From contig JNWL01000011.1 in NCBI GenBank assembly GCA_000716465.1, positions 1 through 64,000 of the forward strand: 64,000 bases of DNA, read 5' to 3'. Shown piece by piece: positions 40,386-48,710 of this stretch (positions within the stretch are counted from its first letter, which is position 1; every line of letters begins with the position of its first letter). A program made the translations under genes and the position numbers. The notes under the pieces were generated by a model. It saw only the letters and a program-made list of their open reading frames with translations, had not been told where the DNA came from and ran no database searches. Origin of the DNA: Streptomyces bikiniensis. GTDB lineage: Bacteria; Actinomycetota; Actinomycetes; Streptomycetales; Streptomycetaceae.

Positions 40386-40771
40386 AGTGGGTCTCCGGGA
40401 CCGGAGTCCCCGAGGAATCCGGTGTCCTCCGCGAGGGCCGCCGCCTCCGCCCGCAGGGTGAGACCCAGGCCCCGGGGACCGGGGGCCGCCGCCTCCACCG
40501 TCACCCGCCACAGCTCCCCCGAGCGCGTCACCGTCACCCGGGCCCCCTCGGGCGCCGCGGTCCTCGCGGCCGCCTCCGCGGCGGCCAACGGCTCCGAGCG
40601 GGCCGCGGCCCGCGCCCCCGCCCGCGCCGCGTCCACGCACCGGATCTGCGCGGCTGCCGCGACCAGCGCCCAGAGCAGGGTCACCGTGAACAGCGCCAGG
40701 ACGGGCAGGACCATCGCCGCCTCCACGGTCGCGAAGCCCCGGTCGGAACGGCGCGTCTCAGAACGACGCAT
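40382..40771 (-). CDS. TadE-family pseudopilin
   Basis: 129 residues. RGFATVEAAMVLPVLALFTVTLLWALVAAAAQIRCVDAARAGARAAAR is the TadE pattern (Glu after the processing site, then one membrane helix). The rest is a small extracellular domain. The start overlaps the preceding pilin-like gene by 14 bp, and the stop overlaps the next start by GTGA. Part of the Tad-type pilus/secretion operon. Confidence 0.88.
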   Translation of the reverse strand: MRRSETRRSDRGFATVEAAMVLPVLALFTVTLLWALVAAAAQIRCVDAARAGARAAARSEPLAAAEAAARTAAPEGARVTVTRSGELWRVTVEAAAPGPRGLGLTLRAEAAALAEDTGFLGDSGPGDPL

Positions 40772-41006
40772 CGAGCGCCTTCCCGATCATCGAATCCAGC
40801 GCTCCCGAGACCGTCCCGCTGGTCACGACCTTGTAGAGCACCGCAGCGAACGCCGCCGCCGCGATCGTCCCCACCGCGTACTCGGACGTGCTCATTCCCG
40901 CGTCGCGGCGCGCCGCCTCCCGCCGCGACCGCCACCACGCGCCGACCCGCCCCTTGATCGTGCCCACCGTCGCTGCCGCCGCCGTCACTGCCGCTGTCCC
41001 CGCCAT
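40758..41006 (-). CDS. Flp-type pilin, DUF4244
   Basis: 82 residues. GMSTSEYAVGTIAAAAFAAVLYKVVTSGTVSGAL has the Flp prepilin cleavage region (Gly-Met, Glu at +5 to +6, Tyr after it) and a membrane helix; the first 35 residues form a long basic leader. Likely the major pilin subunit. GGAGAACGAC precedes ATG 41006. Separated by 111 bp of repeats from the TadC gene. Confidence 0.88.
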   Translation of the reverse strand: MAGTAAVTAAAATVGTIKGRVGAWWRSRREAARRDAGMSTSEYAVGTIAAAAFAAVLYKVVTSGTVSGALDSMIGKALDASF

Positions 41007-41046
41007 GTCGTTCTCCTCGTCCCGTCGTTCCGTCGTTCCGTCGTGT

Positions 41047-41116
41047 CTCGTGGTCGTTCATGTGTCGTGCGTGTCGTGCGTGTCGTGCGTGTCGTGCGTG
41101 TTTTCTCGTGGTCGTT
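41047..41116. repeat. 9-bp tandem repeat flanked by 13-bp direct repeats
   Basis: TGTCGTGCG is repeated about four times (41063-41100) between two copies of TCTCGTGGTCGTT (41047 and 41104). It fills the spacer between the TadC and pilin genes, before the pilin ribosome-binding site. Confidence 0.9.
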
Positions 41117-41117
41117 C

Positions 41118-41894
41118 TCATCCGTGCAGCAGGCCCGTCGCGAGGCCGATCACCACCGGGGCCACCCCCACCGCCAGGAAGGCCGGCAGGAAGCAGAGCC
41201 CCACGGGCGCGCTGATCAGGACCTGGGCCCGGCGCGCCCCGGCCGCCGCCGTGCGGGCGCGGGCCGCTCGCAGGGCCGTCGCGTACCGGGCCACGGCCTC
41301 CGCCGAGGGCGCTCCCGAGGAACCGGACCGCTCCAGGCAGCGGGCGAGCCCCGCGGCGCCCGGTATCGCGCCGAACCTCCGCCACACCTCGCCCGGTTCG
41401 CCGCCGAGGCGCAGTTCGGCCGCCGTGCGGGTCAGGCGCTCTCCGAGCGGGCCGCCCAGCGACCGGCCCACCGCCTCCGCCGCCTCCCCGGGACCGGCGC
41501 CCGAGGCGGCGCAGGCCGCCAACAGGTCCGCCGCCAGAGGGAGGTGGCACGCCGCTTCCTCCTCGTCGGCCCGCTCGACCGAGGCCCTGCGCCCGCGAAG
41601 CCGTCCCCGTACCCCGCAGGCCACCAGGACGCCCGCGCCCAGGCCGGCGAGTCCGCCGAGAAGCACCCAGCCGAGCCCGGCCGCGACGACCGGGGCCGCC
41701 CAGAGGCCCGCCCGGGACAGCCCGGGCCGGACTTTCCGGGAGGGCGGTGCCGGCACCGGCGTCCCGAGGAGGTTCCGTGTCCGCTTCCGCATCCGGCACG
41801 CCCGCAGCTCGCGCAACGCCTCGCGGACGCCCTGCGCGCCCAGACACACCGCCGCCGTCAGAAGCGCTCCCGTCTGGAGGGCGTCCAGCGGCAT
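41118..41894 (-). CDS. Tad secretion membrane protein, T2SSF type (TadC-like)
   Basis: 258 residues. Hydrophobic segments near the N-terminus, at 68-95 and at the C-terminus (ISAPVGLCFLPAFLAVGVAPVVIGLATGLL), with a cytoplasmic T2SSF domain between (LPLAADLLAACAASGAGPGEAAEAVGRSL). It forms the inner-membrane platform with TadB. ATG 41894 overlaps the TadB stop (TGATG); GTG 41897 is an alternative. Confidence 0.88.
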   Translation of the reverse strand: MPLDALQTGALLTAAVCLGAQGVREALRELRACRMRKRTRNLLGTPVPAPPSRKVRPGLSRAGLWAAPVVAAGLGWVLLGGLAGLGAGVLVACGVRGRLRGRRASVERADEEEAACHLPLAADLLAACAASGAGPGEAAEAVGRSLGGPLGERLTRTAAELRLGGEPGEVWRRFGAIPGAAGLARCLERSGSSGAPSAEAVARYATALRAARARTAAAGARRAQVLISAPVGLCFLPAFLAVGVAPVVIGLATGLLHG

Positions 41895-42775
41895 CACGCC
41901 CGCTCACCTCCCCGTACGATCCGGGCGGCCCACCACAGGCCGGCCGTTTCCAGGGCCCCGCCGACGGCCAGGCAGGCCAGGCCGGCCGGAGTGTGGAACA
42001 GCACCCGCAGCGGGTCGGCCCCGAGGGCCGCGCCGAGGGCGAGCCCCGCCGCGGGGAGCAGCGCGAGGACGGTCACCGTGGCCCAGGCACCGGCCAGTTC
42101 GGCCCGCAACCGCTCCCGCTGCTCGTGATGGCCCCGCAGGGAGGCCTCCAGCCGGTCGAGCCCGGCGGCCAGGCCCGCGCCCCCGTCGACGGCCACCTGC
42201 CAGCAGGCCGCCATGCCCGCAAGGCCGTCGGCGCCGTCCTGCCGGGACGCCCTCCGCAGGGCCTCCGGCACGTCCCCGCCGAACCGGGCCGCCGCGAGCA
42301 CCCGGGCCTCCTCGCCGCCCAGGGCGCCGGTCTCCCGGGCCGCGAAGGCCAGTGCCTGCGCGGGCTGCCAGCCGGCCCGCAGCTCTCCGACGACCGCCCC
42401 GCACAGGGCCGCGACCCGCTCGGCCCGCACCTCCCGCTCTCTGCGCCGCCCGGCGGCCCGCAGCCGCCGTTCGACCAGGGGAACCCCGAGCGCCCCCGCC
42501 ACCAGGGGCAGCGGCGACTCCCCGAGCAGCGCGAGGGCCCCGGCCACCGGCAGGCACAGCCATGCGCGCCTGCCCCGCAGCAGGGTCCACCCGTGCGCGA
42601 CCGCCACCGGCCACGCCCCCCGGCCGGCCGCCTCGGGCCCGCCGCCCGCGAGCACCGCCCGCGCCCGGCCGGTCCCGCGCCGCCGCTCGGCCGCCCACCA
42701 CAGCAGGGCGAGTCCCGCGCAGAGCACCGCCGCGCCCTGCGCCGCGGCCCGTACCGCCTCCGGCTCCGCCGTCAC
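41894..42775 (-). CDS. Tad secretion membrane protein, T2SSF type (TadB-like)
   Basis: 293 residues with four likely membrane helices and a T2SSF domain (VAALCGAVVGELRAGWQPAQALAFAA ... CWQVAVDGGAGLAAGLDRLEASLRGHHEQRERLRAELAGAWAT). Partner of TadC in the platform. GTG 42775 overlaps the ATPase stop (GTGA). Confidence 0.88.
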   Translation of the reverse strand: MTAEPEAVRAAAQGAAVLCAGLALLWWAAERRRGTGRARAVLAGGGPEAAGRGAWPVAVAHGWTLLRGRRAWLCLPVAGALALLGESPLPLVAGALGVPLVERRLRAAGRRREREVRAERVAALCGAVVGELRAGWQPAQALAFAARETGALGGEEARVLAAARFGGDVPEALRRASRQDGADGLAGMAACWQVAVDGGAGLAAGLDRLEASLRGHHEQRERLRAELAGAWATVTVLALLPAAGLALGAALGADPLRVLFHTPAGLACLAVGGALETAGLWWAARIVRGGERA

Positions 42776-43947
42776 CACGCTCCTCCTCCGATCAGCGTCC
42801 TCAGCCGCTCCCAGCCCCGCTCCCGCTCGAACCCGGACGCACCCCACCGCAGGGCGGGAACCGTCCGGACCAGACCCTCCCGGTCGCGTTCCAGGACGTG
42901 GACCTCGGCGATCCGCCGCCGCCCGTCCCGGTCCCGCACGAGGTGGAGCACGACCGAGAGGCCGGCGCCCAACTGGCTGTGCAGGGCGGCCCGGTCGAGT
43001 CCGGCCGCCGTCCCCAGGGCTTCGAGCCGCGCCGGTACGTCCGCCGCCGTGTTGGCGTGGACCGTCCCGCAGCCCCCTTCGTGGCCCGTGTTCAAAGCGG
43101 CCAGGAGGTCCACCGCTTCACCGCCGCGCACCTCGCCGACCACCAGCCGGTCGGGTCGCATCCGCAGCGCCTGCCGGACCAGGTCCCGCAGGGTGACGAG
43201 CCCGGCGCCCTCCTGGTTGGCGGGCCGCGCCTCCAGGCGCACCACGTGCGGGTGGTCGGGCCGCAGCTCCGCCGAGTCCTCGGCGAGCACGATCCGCTCC
43301 CGCTCCCCCACCAGGCCGAGCAGGGAGGCGAGGAGCGTGGTCTTGCCCGTGCCCGTGCCGCCGCTGACGAGGTACGAGACCCGGGCGTCGATCAGGGCCC
43401 GCAGGACGGGGGCGCCGCCGGGCGGCACCGTGCCCGCCGCGGCCAGCTCCTCCAGGGAGAAGGCGCGCGGGCGCACCACCCGCAGGGAGAGGCAGGTCGA
43501 GCCGACCGCAACCGGCGGCAGCACCGCGTGCATGCGGGTGCCGTCGGGGAGCCTGGCGTCCACCCAGGGGCGGGCGTCGTCGAGCCTGCGTCCGGCGACG
43601 GCCGCGAGCCGCTGCGCGAGCCTGCGGACGGCGGCGGCGTCGGGGAAGGACACCGGGGCCCGTTCGAGTCCGGTGCCCCGGTCCACCCACACCCGGTCGG
43701 GGGCGGAGACCAGGACGTCGGTGACCGCCGGGTCGGCGAGCAGGGGTTCGAGGGGGCCGGTGCCGATCAGTTCGCACCGCAGCTCCTCGGCCGCCCCCAG
43801 TACCTCCGCGTCGCCGAGCAGCCGCCCCTGGGCCCGCAGCGCCGCCGCGACGCGGGCCGGGGTGGGCTCGGCCCCGCTCGCCGCGAGTCGCTGCCGTACG
43901 GCGTCGAGCAGGCCCGTTCCGCCGCCTTCGCCCCAGGTCCCGGTCAT
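42772..43947 (-). CDS. Tad secretion ATPase (TadA/CpaF)
   Basis: 391 residues. Walker A SGGTGTGKTTL near 197-207, Asp box AEDSAELR, Walker B RPDRLVVGEVRGGEA and His box GHEGGCGTVHA are all intact. It powers pilin assembly or secretion. ATG 43947 overlaps the stop of the upstream CpaE-like gene (ATGA). The N-terminal region (20-110) is the usual all-helical N domain. Confidence 0.93.
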   Translation of the reverse strand: MTGTWGEGGGTGLLDAVRQRLAASGAEPTPARVAAALRAQGRLLGDAEVLGAAEELRCELIGTGPLEPLLADPAVTDVLVSAPDRVWVDRGTGLERAPVSFPDAAAVRRLAQRLAAVAGRRLDDARPWVDARLPDGTRMHAVLPPVAVGSTCLSLRVVRPRAFSLEELAAAGTVPPGGAPVLRALIDARVSYLVSGGTGTGKTTLLASLLGLVGERERIVLAEDSAELRPDHPHVVRLEARPANQEGAGLVTLRDLVRQALRMRPDRLVVGEVRGGEAVDLLAALNTGHEGGCGTVHANTAADVPARLEALGTAAGLDRAALHSQLGAGLSVVLHLVRDRDGRRRIAEVHVLERDREGLVRTVPALRWGASGFERERGWERLRTLIGGGAW

Positions 43948-45164
43948 GCCGCACTGCCGGGCGTGAGCACGCGCTCCCAGAAGGCGGCGCAAAACCGGCC
44001 GAGCGGCCCCCGGGGCTCGGCGCCCGGCGGGAGGCCCGCGTCCTGGTCGGCCACGATCCCCGGGTCGTAGGGGAGTTCGCCGACGAGCGGCAGCCGGAGC
44101 GCGTCGGCGACCCACCGCTCGTCGAGTCCCGTCGCGTACGGTCCGCGCACCACGGCCCGCAGGTCGCGCACGGACGTCCCGAGGACCGCGGCCGTCCGGT
44201 GGGCCGCCGCGACGGCCCTCAGCTCCCCGGGCACGACGAGCAGTCCGAGGTCGAGCTGGGCCAGGGCCTCGGCGGTCGGCCGATCGGTGCCGCGCGGCAG
44301 GTCGACCACGACGACCCCGCCCCGGCGACGCGCGGCGGCGAGCACGGACCGCACGGCTTCGGGCGGCACCGGCGGCGCGGGCTCCCTGCCCCAGCTGAGC
44401 ACCCGGACCCCCCGCACCGAAGGCAGGGACTCCTCCAGGGCGCCTCCCGCGAGCCGGCCCTTCGACGCGGCGAAGTCGGGCCACCGCCTGCCCTCCTCGC
44501 GCTCGCCGCCGAGCAGCACGTCGAGCCCGCCGCCCAGCGGGTCGCCGTCGACGAGGAGGGTGCGCCGTCCGGTCCCGGCGGCGGCGAGGGCGAGGCCGCA
44601 GGCCAGGGTGGAGGCGCCCGCGCCTCCACGGCCGCCGACGACACCGACGGTCAGGGCCTGTCGACCCGCTCCTTCGGCCGCGTCGGCGATGCGGTCCACG
44701 AGGAGGCCCTCGGCGTCCGGGAGCTGCAGCACGCCCTCCGCGCCGATCTCCACGGCGAGGCGCCACAGCCCTGGATCGTCCCGGTCTCGTCCGACGAGGA
44801 GGATGCCCGGCCGGCGCACCGCTCCCCGGCAGCGGGCGGCGGCGTCGTCACCGACCAGGACGAGCGGCGGGTCCGTCCAGGCCGCCCGCCGCTCGGGCGC
44901 CCTGTGGTGCACCTCGGGCTCGACCCCGGCCGCCGCACAGAGCCGGAGGAGGTCGTCGAGCAGTCCGAGGTCCTCGGTGAGGATCAGCGGTCCGGCCCGC
45001 CGCACCTCGTCCACGTCCGGCGCCTCCGGCCCCGGGGCCTCCGCTCCCCGCGCCCTCGGTCCCGCCACTCCGAGCCTCCGCGCCCCGGGCCCGCTCGCTC
45101 CGGCGCCCCGCGCCGACGAGCCCCGATCCGTGCTCCCGGCCCCGGAAGTCCTGGATGCCTCCAC
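43944..45164 (-). CDS. CpaE/TadZ-like ATPase (septum-site-determining Ssd family)
   Basis: About 406 residues. The C-terminal two thirds are a MinD/ParA-like fold with a deviant Walker A (VGGRGGAGASTLACGLA, Ser/Thr kept, signature Lys absent), LLVDGDPLGGGLDVLLG and VVVDLPRG. The N-terminal part is receiver-like (LILTEDLGLLDDLLRLC), preceded by a disordered Gly/Ala/Arg stretch. Actinobacterial members are linked to septum placement and Tad localisation. I prefer GTG 45164 because AGAGGGG sits 8 nt upstream; 45173 is too close. First gene of the operon running to 39828. Confidence 0.85.
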   Translation of the reverse strand: MEASRTSGAGSTDRGSSARGAGASGPGARRLGVAGPRARGAEAPGPEAPDVDEVRRAGPLILTEDLGLLDDLLRLCAAAGVEPEVHHRAPERRAAWTDPPLVLVGDDAAARCRGAVRRPGILLVGRDRDDPGLWRLAVEIGAEGVLQLPDAEGLLVDRIADAAEGAGRQALTVGVVGGRGGAGASTLACGLALAAAGTGRRTLLVDGDPLGGGLDVLLGGEREEGRRWPDFAASKGRLAGGALEESLPSVRGVRVLSWGREPAPPVPPEAVRSVLAAARRRGGVVVVDLPRGTDRPTAEALAQLDLGLLVVPGELRAVAAAHRTAAVLGTSVRDLRAVVRGPYATGLDERWVADALRLPLVGELPYDPGIVADQDAGLPPGAEPRGPLGRFCAAFWERVLTPGSAA

Positions 45165-45330
45165 GGCACACACCCCTCTCGTGATTCCTGCCGTCCGCGA
45201 ACTTCGCGACAGGAATCACCGTGGGGCCGCCCGGGAAATCGTGGGGATCTCGACGAGAAACTGTGGATAAGGGAGGGCCTGTGAATAACCGCGTCACCCC
45301 TCCGGCGACTGCCCGAAACGCATCCCGTCG

Positions 45331-45345
45331 GTTACTCTGAGTGAG
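45331..45345. promoter_or_regulatory. BldD-box consensus match
   Basis: GTTACTCTGAGTGAG fits every fixed position of the published BldD consensus nTnACnC(A/T)GnGTnAn. It lies 167 bp upstream of the CpaE-like start and 80 bp before a small plus-strand ORF, in the 450-bp divergent region. BldD with c-di-GMP represses developmental genes; binding here is predicted only. Confidence 0.55.
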
Positions 45346-45410
45346 TAATCGAGAGCACGGCAGCCCGATGGCCGGCTCGCGGCCGAGGGGCGAAGAGAAG
45401 GGAGCGGGCG

Positions 45411-45542
45411 ATGTCACGCAGGACCGAAATGGCTCCGGACATGCGACGACCCCCGCCGGGGGGGAGAGCGGGGGTCGTCTCTCCGGCCGACTCGGGGGGG
45501 GAGGAGCCGGACCGGGGTAGCACGGTCGCGAACGATCCGTGA
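45411..45542 (+). CDS. possible 43-residue small ORF
   Basis: MSRRTEMAPDMRRPPPGGR... to ...STVANDP, preceded by GAAGGGAG at a good distance (6 nt). It has no hydrophobic segment and no known family, and a strong hairpin lies within it. It may be a leader/attenuator rather than a protein gene. Ends 73 bp before the HAD gene. Confidence 0.35.
   Translation: MSRRTEMAPDMRRPPPGGRAGVVSPADSGGEEPDRGSTVANDP
45445..45479. terminator. 12-bp hairpin in the Tad/HAD intergenic region
   Basis: GACGACCCCCGC (45445-45456) pairs perfectly with GCGGGGGTCGTC (45468-45479), loop of 11 nt. It could end transcription in either direction or act as an attenuator before the HAD gene. Confidence 0.6.
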
Positions 45543-45614
45543 CTTCCATGGTGTACCCGAGAGGCTTCTCAGGCAAACCCACGCGCCCCAGCGTACGCCG
45601 AATGGCGGGCACCT

Positions 45615-46484
45615 ATGCTCGGGCTCGTGGAAAACCACTCCTTGCCGCGCACAGCCGCCTTCTTCGACCTGGACAAGACGGTCATTGCGAAGTCCTCGAC
45701 GCTGACCTTCAGCAAGTCCTTCTACCGGGGCGGGCTGATCAGCCGCCGTGCCGCCCTGCGGACGGCCTACATCCAGTTCGTCTTCCTGGCGGGCGGGGCC
45801 GACCACGACCAGATGGAGCGGATGCGCGAATACCTTTCCGCGCTCTGCAAAGGCTGGAACGTCGCCCAGGTGAAGGAACTCGTCGCCGAGACCCTTCACG
45901 ACCTGATCGACCCGATCATCTATGACGAGGCGGCCTCCCTCATCGAGGCCCACCACGCCGCCGGCCGGGACGTCGTCATCGTCTCGACCTCCGGCGCCGA
46001 GGTGGTCGAGCCGATCGGCGAGATGCTCGGGGCCGACCGGGTCGTCGCCACCCGGATGGTGGTCGGCGAGGACGGCTGCTTCACCGGGGAGGTGGAGTAC
46101 TACGCCTACGGGCCGACGAAGGCCGAGGCCGTCCGGGAGCTGGCGGAGTCGGAGGGCTACGACCTCTCGCGCTGCTACGCGTACAGCGACTCGGCGACCG
46201 ACATCCCCATGCTGGAGGCCGTCGGCCACCCGCACGCGGTCAATCCCGACCGGGCGCTGCGCCGCGAGGCCGCGGCCCGGGAATGGCCGGTCCTCACCTT
46301 CAGCAAGCCGGTCCCGCTCAAGCAGCGGCTGCCCGCGTTCCGGATGCCGCCCCGGCCCGCGCTCGTCGCCGCGGCGGCCGTGGGAGCGGCCGCCGTCGGA
46401 GCCGGGCTGGTCTGGTACGCCGCCCGGCGCCGGCAGGCCGCCCTCTCGACCCCCCGGACCGCCGTCGACTTTGCCCGAATTTGA
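45615..46484 (+). CDS. HAD-IB phosphatase with C-terminal membrane anchor
   Basis: 289 residues. HAD motifs: FFDLDKTVIAKSS (nucleophile Asp), VVIVSTSGAEVV, YAYGPTKAEAV and YSDSATDIPML, as in the SerB-like IB subfamily. A C-terminal hydrophobic helix (ALVAAAAVGAAAVGAGLVWYAARRR, about 250-275) with a basic tail predicts membrane attachment. GTG 45627 is an alternative start. Substrate is unknown; orthologues lie next to the same neighbours in streptomycetes. Confidence 0.88.
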   Translation: MLGLVENHSLPRTAAFFDLDKTVIAKSSTLTFSKSFYRGGLISRRAALRTAYIQFVFLAGGADHDQMERMREYLSALCKGWNVAQVKELVAETLHDLIDPIIYDEAASLIEAHHAAGRDVVIVSTSGAEVVEPIGEMLGADRVVATRMVVGEDGCFTGEVEYYAYGPTKAEAVRELAESEGYDLSRCYAYSDSATDIPMLEAVGHPHAVNPDRALRREAAAREWPVLTFSKPVPLKQRLPAFRMPPRPALVAAAAVGAAAVGAGLVWYAARRRQAALSTPRTAVDFARI

Positions 46485-46534
46485 GCAAAACCCCAAGAAG
46501 CGGGACGAGCACTTTCGCTTCCACCCCAAGAGGA

Positions 46535-46720
46535 GTAAAAAGGAATCAGGCCCGCGAGACCTGGGACATCCGAGAGGATCACCTGTTGAGCATGAAGGCC
46601 CCACGGACCTAGCACGAAAGCCAGGTACCCACGCGACGTCGACCCGTCGATTACGGGCCAGCCGCACCAGGCGACGGGCAAAGTTCCCGGCCTGATGGGC
46701 ACATATCGAGGACGCTTGGT
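46535..46720 (+). ncRNA. probable 6S-like RNA
   Basis: In the 311-bp gap between the HAD and Fic-like genes; in S. coelicolor a 6S-like RNA (scr3559) is reported at the equivalent place (from memory). Features seen: a closing stem ATCAGGCC (46545-46552) with GGCCTGAT (46689-46696); an apical hairpin GGACCTAGC-acgaaa-GCCAGGTACC; and on the 3' side a short hairpin CCCGT-CGATT-ACGGG (about 46643-46657), the layout of 6S RNAs with an open central bubble. Such RNAs bind sigma-HrdB RNA polymerase. Ends are approximate. Confidence 0.6.
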
Positions 46721-46738
46721 AACTGGGCGGACGTGCCA

Positions 46739-46766
46739 GCGGCGGTACCCGTACGGGTACCGCCGC
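46739..46766. terminator. 28-bp perfect palindrome, bidirectional terminator
   Basis: Each half is GCGGCGGTACCCGT; the whole reads the same on both strands. It lies between the end of the 6S-like RNA and the stop of the convergent Fic-like gene, 30 bp from the latter, and probably stops both transcripts. Confidence 0.75.
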
Positions 46767-46795
46767 AACCCTTTCCGGGACGGGGCCCCGGACCC

Positions 46796-47614
46796 TCAGG
46801 CCGCGCCGCGCTGGAGCGCCTCGCAGACGGCCGTCGACTCCCGGACCCCCAGCTCGACCGAGCGCCCGCAGTGCGCGATCCAGGCCCCCACGCCCTCCGG
46901 AGTACCCGACAGATAGCCCTCGAACGCGGCGAGGTACGCGGCCCGGCCCTGCTCCGCGTGACCGACTTCGGCCGGACAGATGCCCTTGGGATCGAGACCG
47001 CTGCCGACGAGCGCGATCCGCTCGGCCGCCCGCGCGACCAGCCCGTTGTACGAGGTGAAGGGGCGCAGCGCGAGCAGTTCGCCGTGCACCACGGCGGCGG
47101 TCACGAGCGCCGGGGCCCCGCTGCCCGCGACGATCAGCTCCGCGAGGCCGTCGAGCCGTCCGGCGACCTCCGCGGGCGTCGGCACCGGGCCCTCGATCAG
47201 CGGCTCGTCGACCCGCTCGCCGTCCAGCCGGGGCCGCCCCACCGAGTCGTCCGGGTCGCCCGCGGCGACCAGGTGGAGGCGGGCGAGCACGCGCAGCGGC
47301 GACTGGCGCCAGATGGAGAGGAGCTGCCCGGCCTCGGCGCTCAGGCGCAAGGCGGCGCCGACCGTGCGGGCCTCGGGGTCCGCGCCGAAGTCGGTGCGCC
47401 GGCGGACCTCCTCCAGGGCCCAGTCGGCGCCGGACAGGGCGGCCGAGCCGCGCGCTCCGCGCAGCGCCGCCTCGGAGGAGATCTCGTTGCTGCGCCGTCG
47501 CATCACGCGGTGCCCGTAGACCCGGTCGACGGCCTTGCGTACGGAGTCCACCGCATCGGCGACGCCCGGCAGGGAGCCGAGCGCGGCCAAGGGGTCAGAA
47601 GCGTGCGTACTCAT
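46796..47614 (-). CDS. Fic-like protein with degenerate active site
   Basis: 272 residues, commonly annotated as an oxidoreductase in streptomycetes. The sequence ALRPFTSYNGLVARAAERI (about 185-203) lines up with the Fic core HPFxxGNGR, but the catalytic His is Arg and the G-N-G spacing is altered, so AMP transfer is unlikely. The helical region before it (VVHGELLA) also fits the Fic fold. ATG 47614 (MSTHASDPL) has no clear ribosome-binding site. Divergent from the ParA-like gene over 96 bp. Confidence 0.75.
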   Translation of the reverse strand: MSTHASDPLAALGSLPGVADAVDSVRKAVDRVYGHRVMRRRSNEISSEAALRGARGSAALSGADWALEEVRRRTDFGADPEARTVGAALRLSAEAGQLLSIWRQSPLRVLARLHLVAAGDPDDSVGRPRLDGERVDEPLIEGPVPTPAEVAGRLDGLAELIVAGSGAPALVTAAVVHGELLALRPFTSYNGLVARAAERIALVGSGLDPKGICPAEVGHAEQGRAAYLAAFEGYLSGTPEGVGAWIAHCGRSVELGVRESTAVCEALQRGAA

Positions 47615-47710
47615 AGGTAGGGAGGCTACGCGCCCGGCGGCCCCGCCCCACGATGGAGTGGTCTTCTTCACGCAACCCGACCACGAAAAGCGATCGTACC
47701 GCTACCCTAG

Positions 47711-48691
47711 GTGAACATGAAGATCGCTTTCGTCGGGAAGGGCGGCAGCGGCAAGACCACGCTGTCCTCGCTCTTCATCCGCCACCTCGCCGCCAACGAA
47801 GCTCCGGTCGTCGCCGTCGACGCGGACATCAACCAGCACCTGGGCGCCGCGCTCGGCCTGTCCGAGGCGGAGGCCGCCGCGCTGCCCGCGATGGGTGCGC
47901 ACCTGCCGCTCATCAAGGAGTACCTGCGGGGCACCAACCCCCGGATCGTCTCCGCCGACACGATGATCAAGACGACGCCGCCCGGAGCGGGCTCCCGGCT
48001 GCTGCGGGTCCGCGAGGACAATCCGGTGTACGAGGCGTGCGCGCGTCCGGTCCGGCTGGACGACGGCGAGGTCCGGCTGATGGCGACCGGCCCCTTCACC
48101 GAGTCGGACCTCGGGGTCGCCTGCTACCACTCGAAGGTCGGCGCGGTGGAGCTCTGCCTGAACCACCTGGTCGACGGCCCCGACGAGTACGTGGTCGTGG
48201 ACATGACGGCCGGCTCGGACTCCTTCGCCTCCGGCCTCTTCACCCGCTTCGACATGACCTTCCTGGTGGCGGAGCCGACCCGCAAGGGGGTCTCGGTCTA
48301 CCGCCAGTACAAGGAGTACGCGCGGGACTTCGGCGTCGCGCTCAAGGTCGTCGGCAACAAGGTGCAGGGCCCGGACGACCTCGACTTCCTGCGCGAGGAG
48401 GTCGGGGAGGACCTGCTCGTGGCGGTGGGCCACTCGGACTGGGTCCGCGCGATGGAGAAGGGCCGCCCGTCCCGCTTCGAGCTCCTGGAGGCGGAGAACC
48501 GCATGTCGCTCCAGGCCCTCCAGGACGCGGCGGACGACTCGTACGCCCACCGCGACTGGGAGCGGTACACGCGGCAGATGGTCCACTTCCACCTGCGGAA
48601 CGCGGAGAGCTGGGGCAACGCCAAGACCGGGGCCGACCTGGCGGCGCAGGTCGACCCCGGTTTCGTGCTGGGCGAGCCGCTGGCGGTCTAG
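47711..48691 (+). CDS. CooC/MinD-family ATPase
   Basis: 326 residues. Deviant Walker A GKGGSGKTTLSS at 9-20, VVAVDADINQHLGAALG, VVVDMTAGSDSFASGLF, and NKVQGPDD near the adenine pocket. The closest well-known relatives are nickel-insertion ATPases (CooC), but no metalloenzyme partner is adjacent. TACCCT just before GTG 47711 could be a -10 box, making the transcript leaderless. Confidence 0.88.
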   Translation: MNMKIAFVGKGGSGKTTLSSLFIRHLAANEAPVVAVDADINQHLGAALGLSEAEAAALPAMGAHLPLIKEYLRGTNPRIVSADTMIKTTPPGAGSRLLRVREDNPVYEACARPVRLDDGEVRLMATGPFTESDLGVACYHSKVGAVELCLNHLVDGPDEYVVVDMTAGSDSFASGLFTRFDMTFLVAEPTRKGVSVYRQYKEYARDFGVALKVVGNKVQGPDDLDFLREEVGEDLLVAVGHSDWVRAMEKGRPSRFELLEAENRMSLQALQDAADDSYAHRDWERYTRQMVHFHLRNAESWGNAKTGADLAAQVDPGFVLGEPLAV

Positions 48692-48710
48692 CGACCGCCT
48701 CCGGGCCGGG

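Noticed and set aside
45332..45523. A minus-strand 63-codon frame
   Set aside because: It covers the BldD-like site and hairpin, lacks a ribosome-binding site and has no recognisable features.
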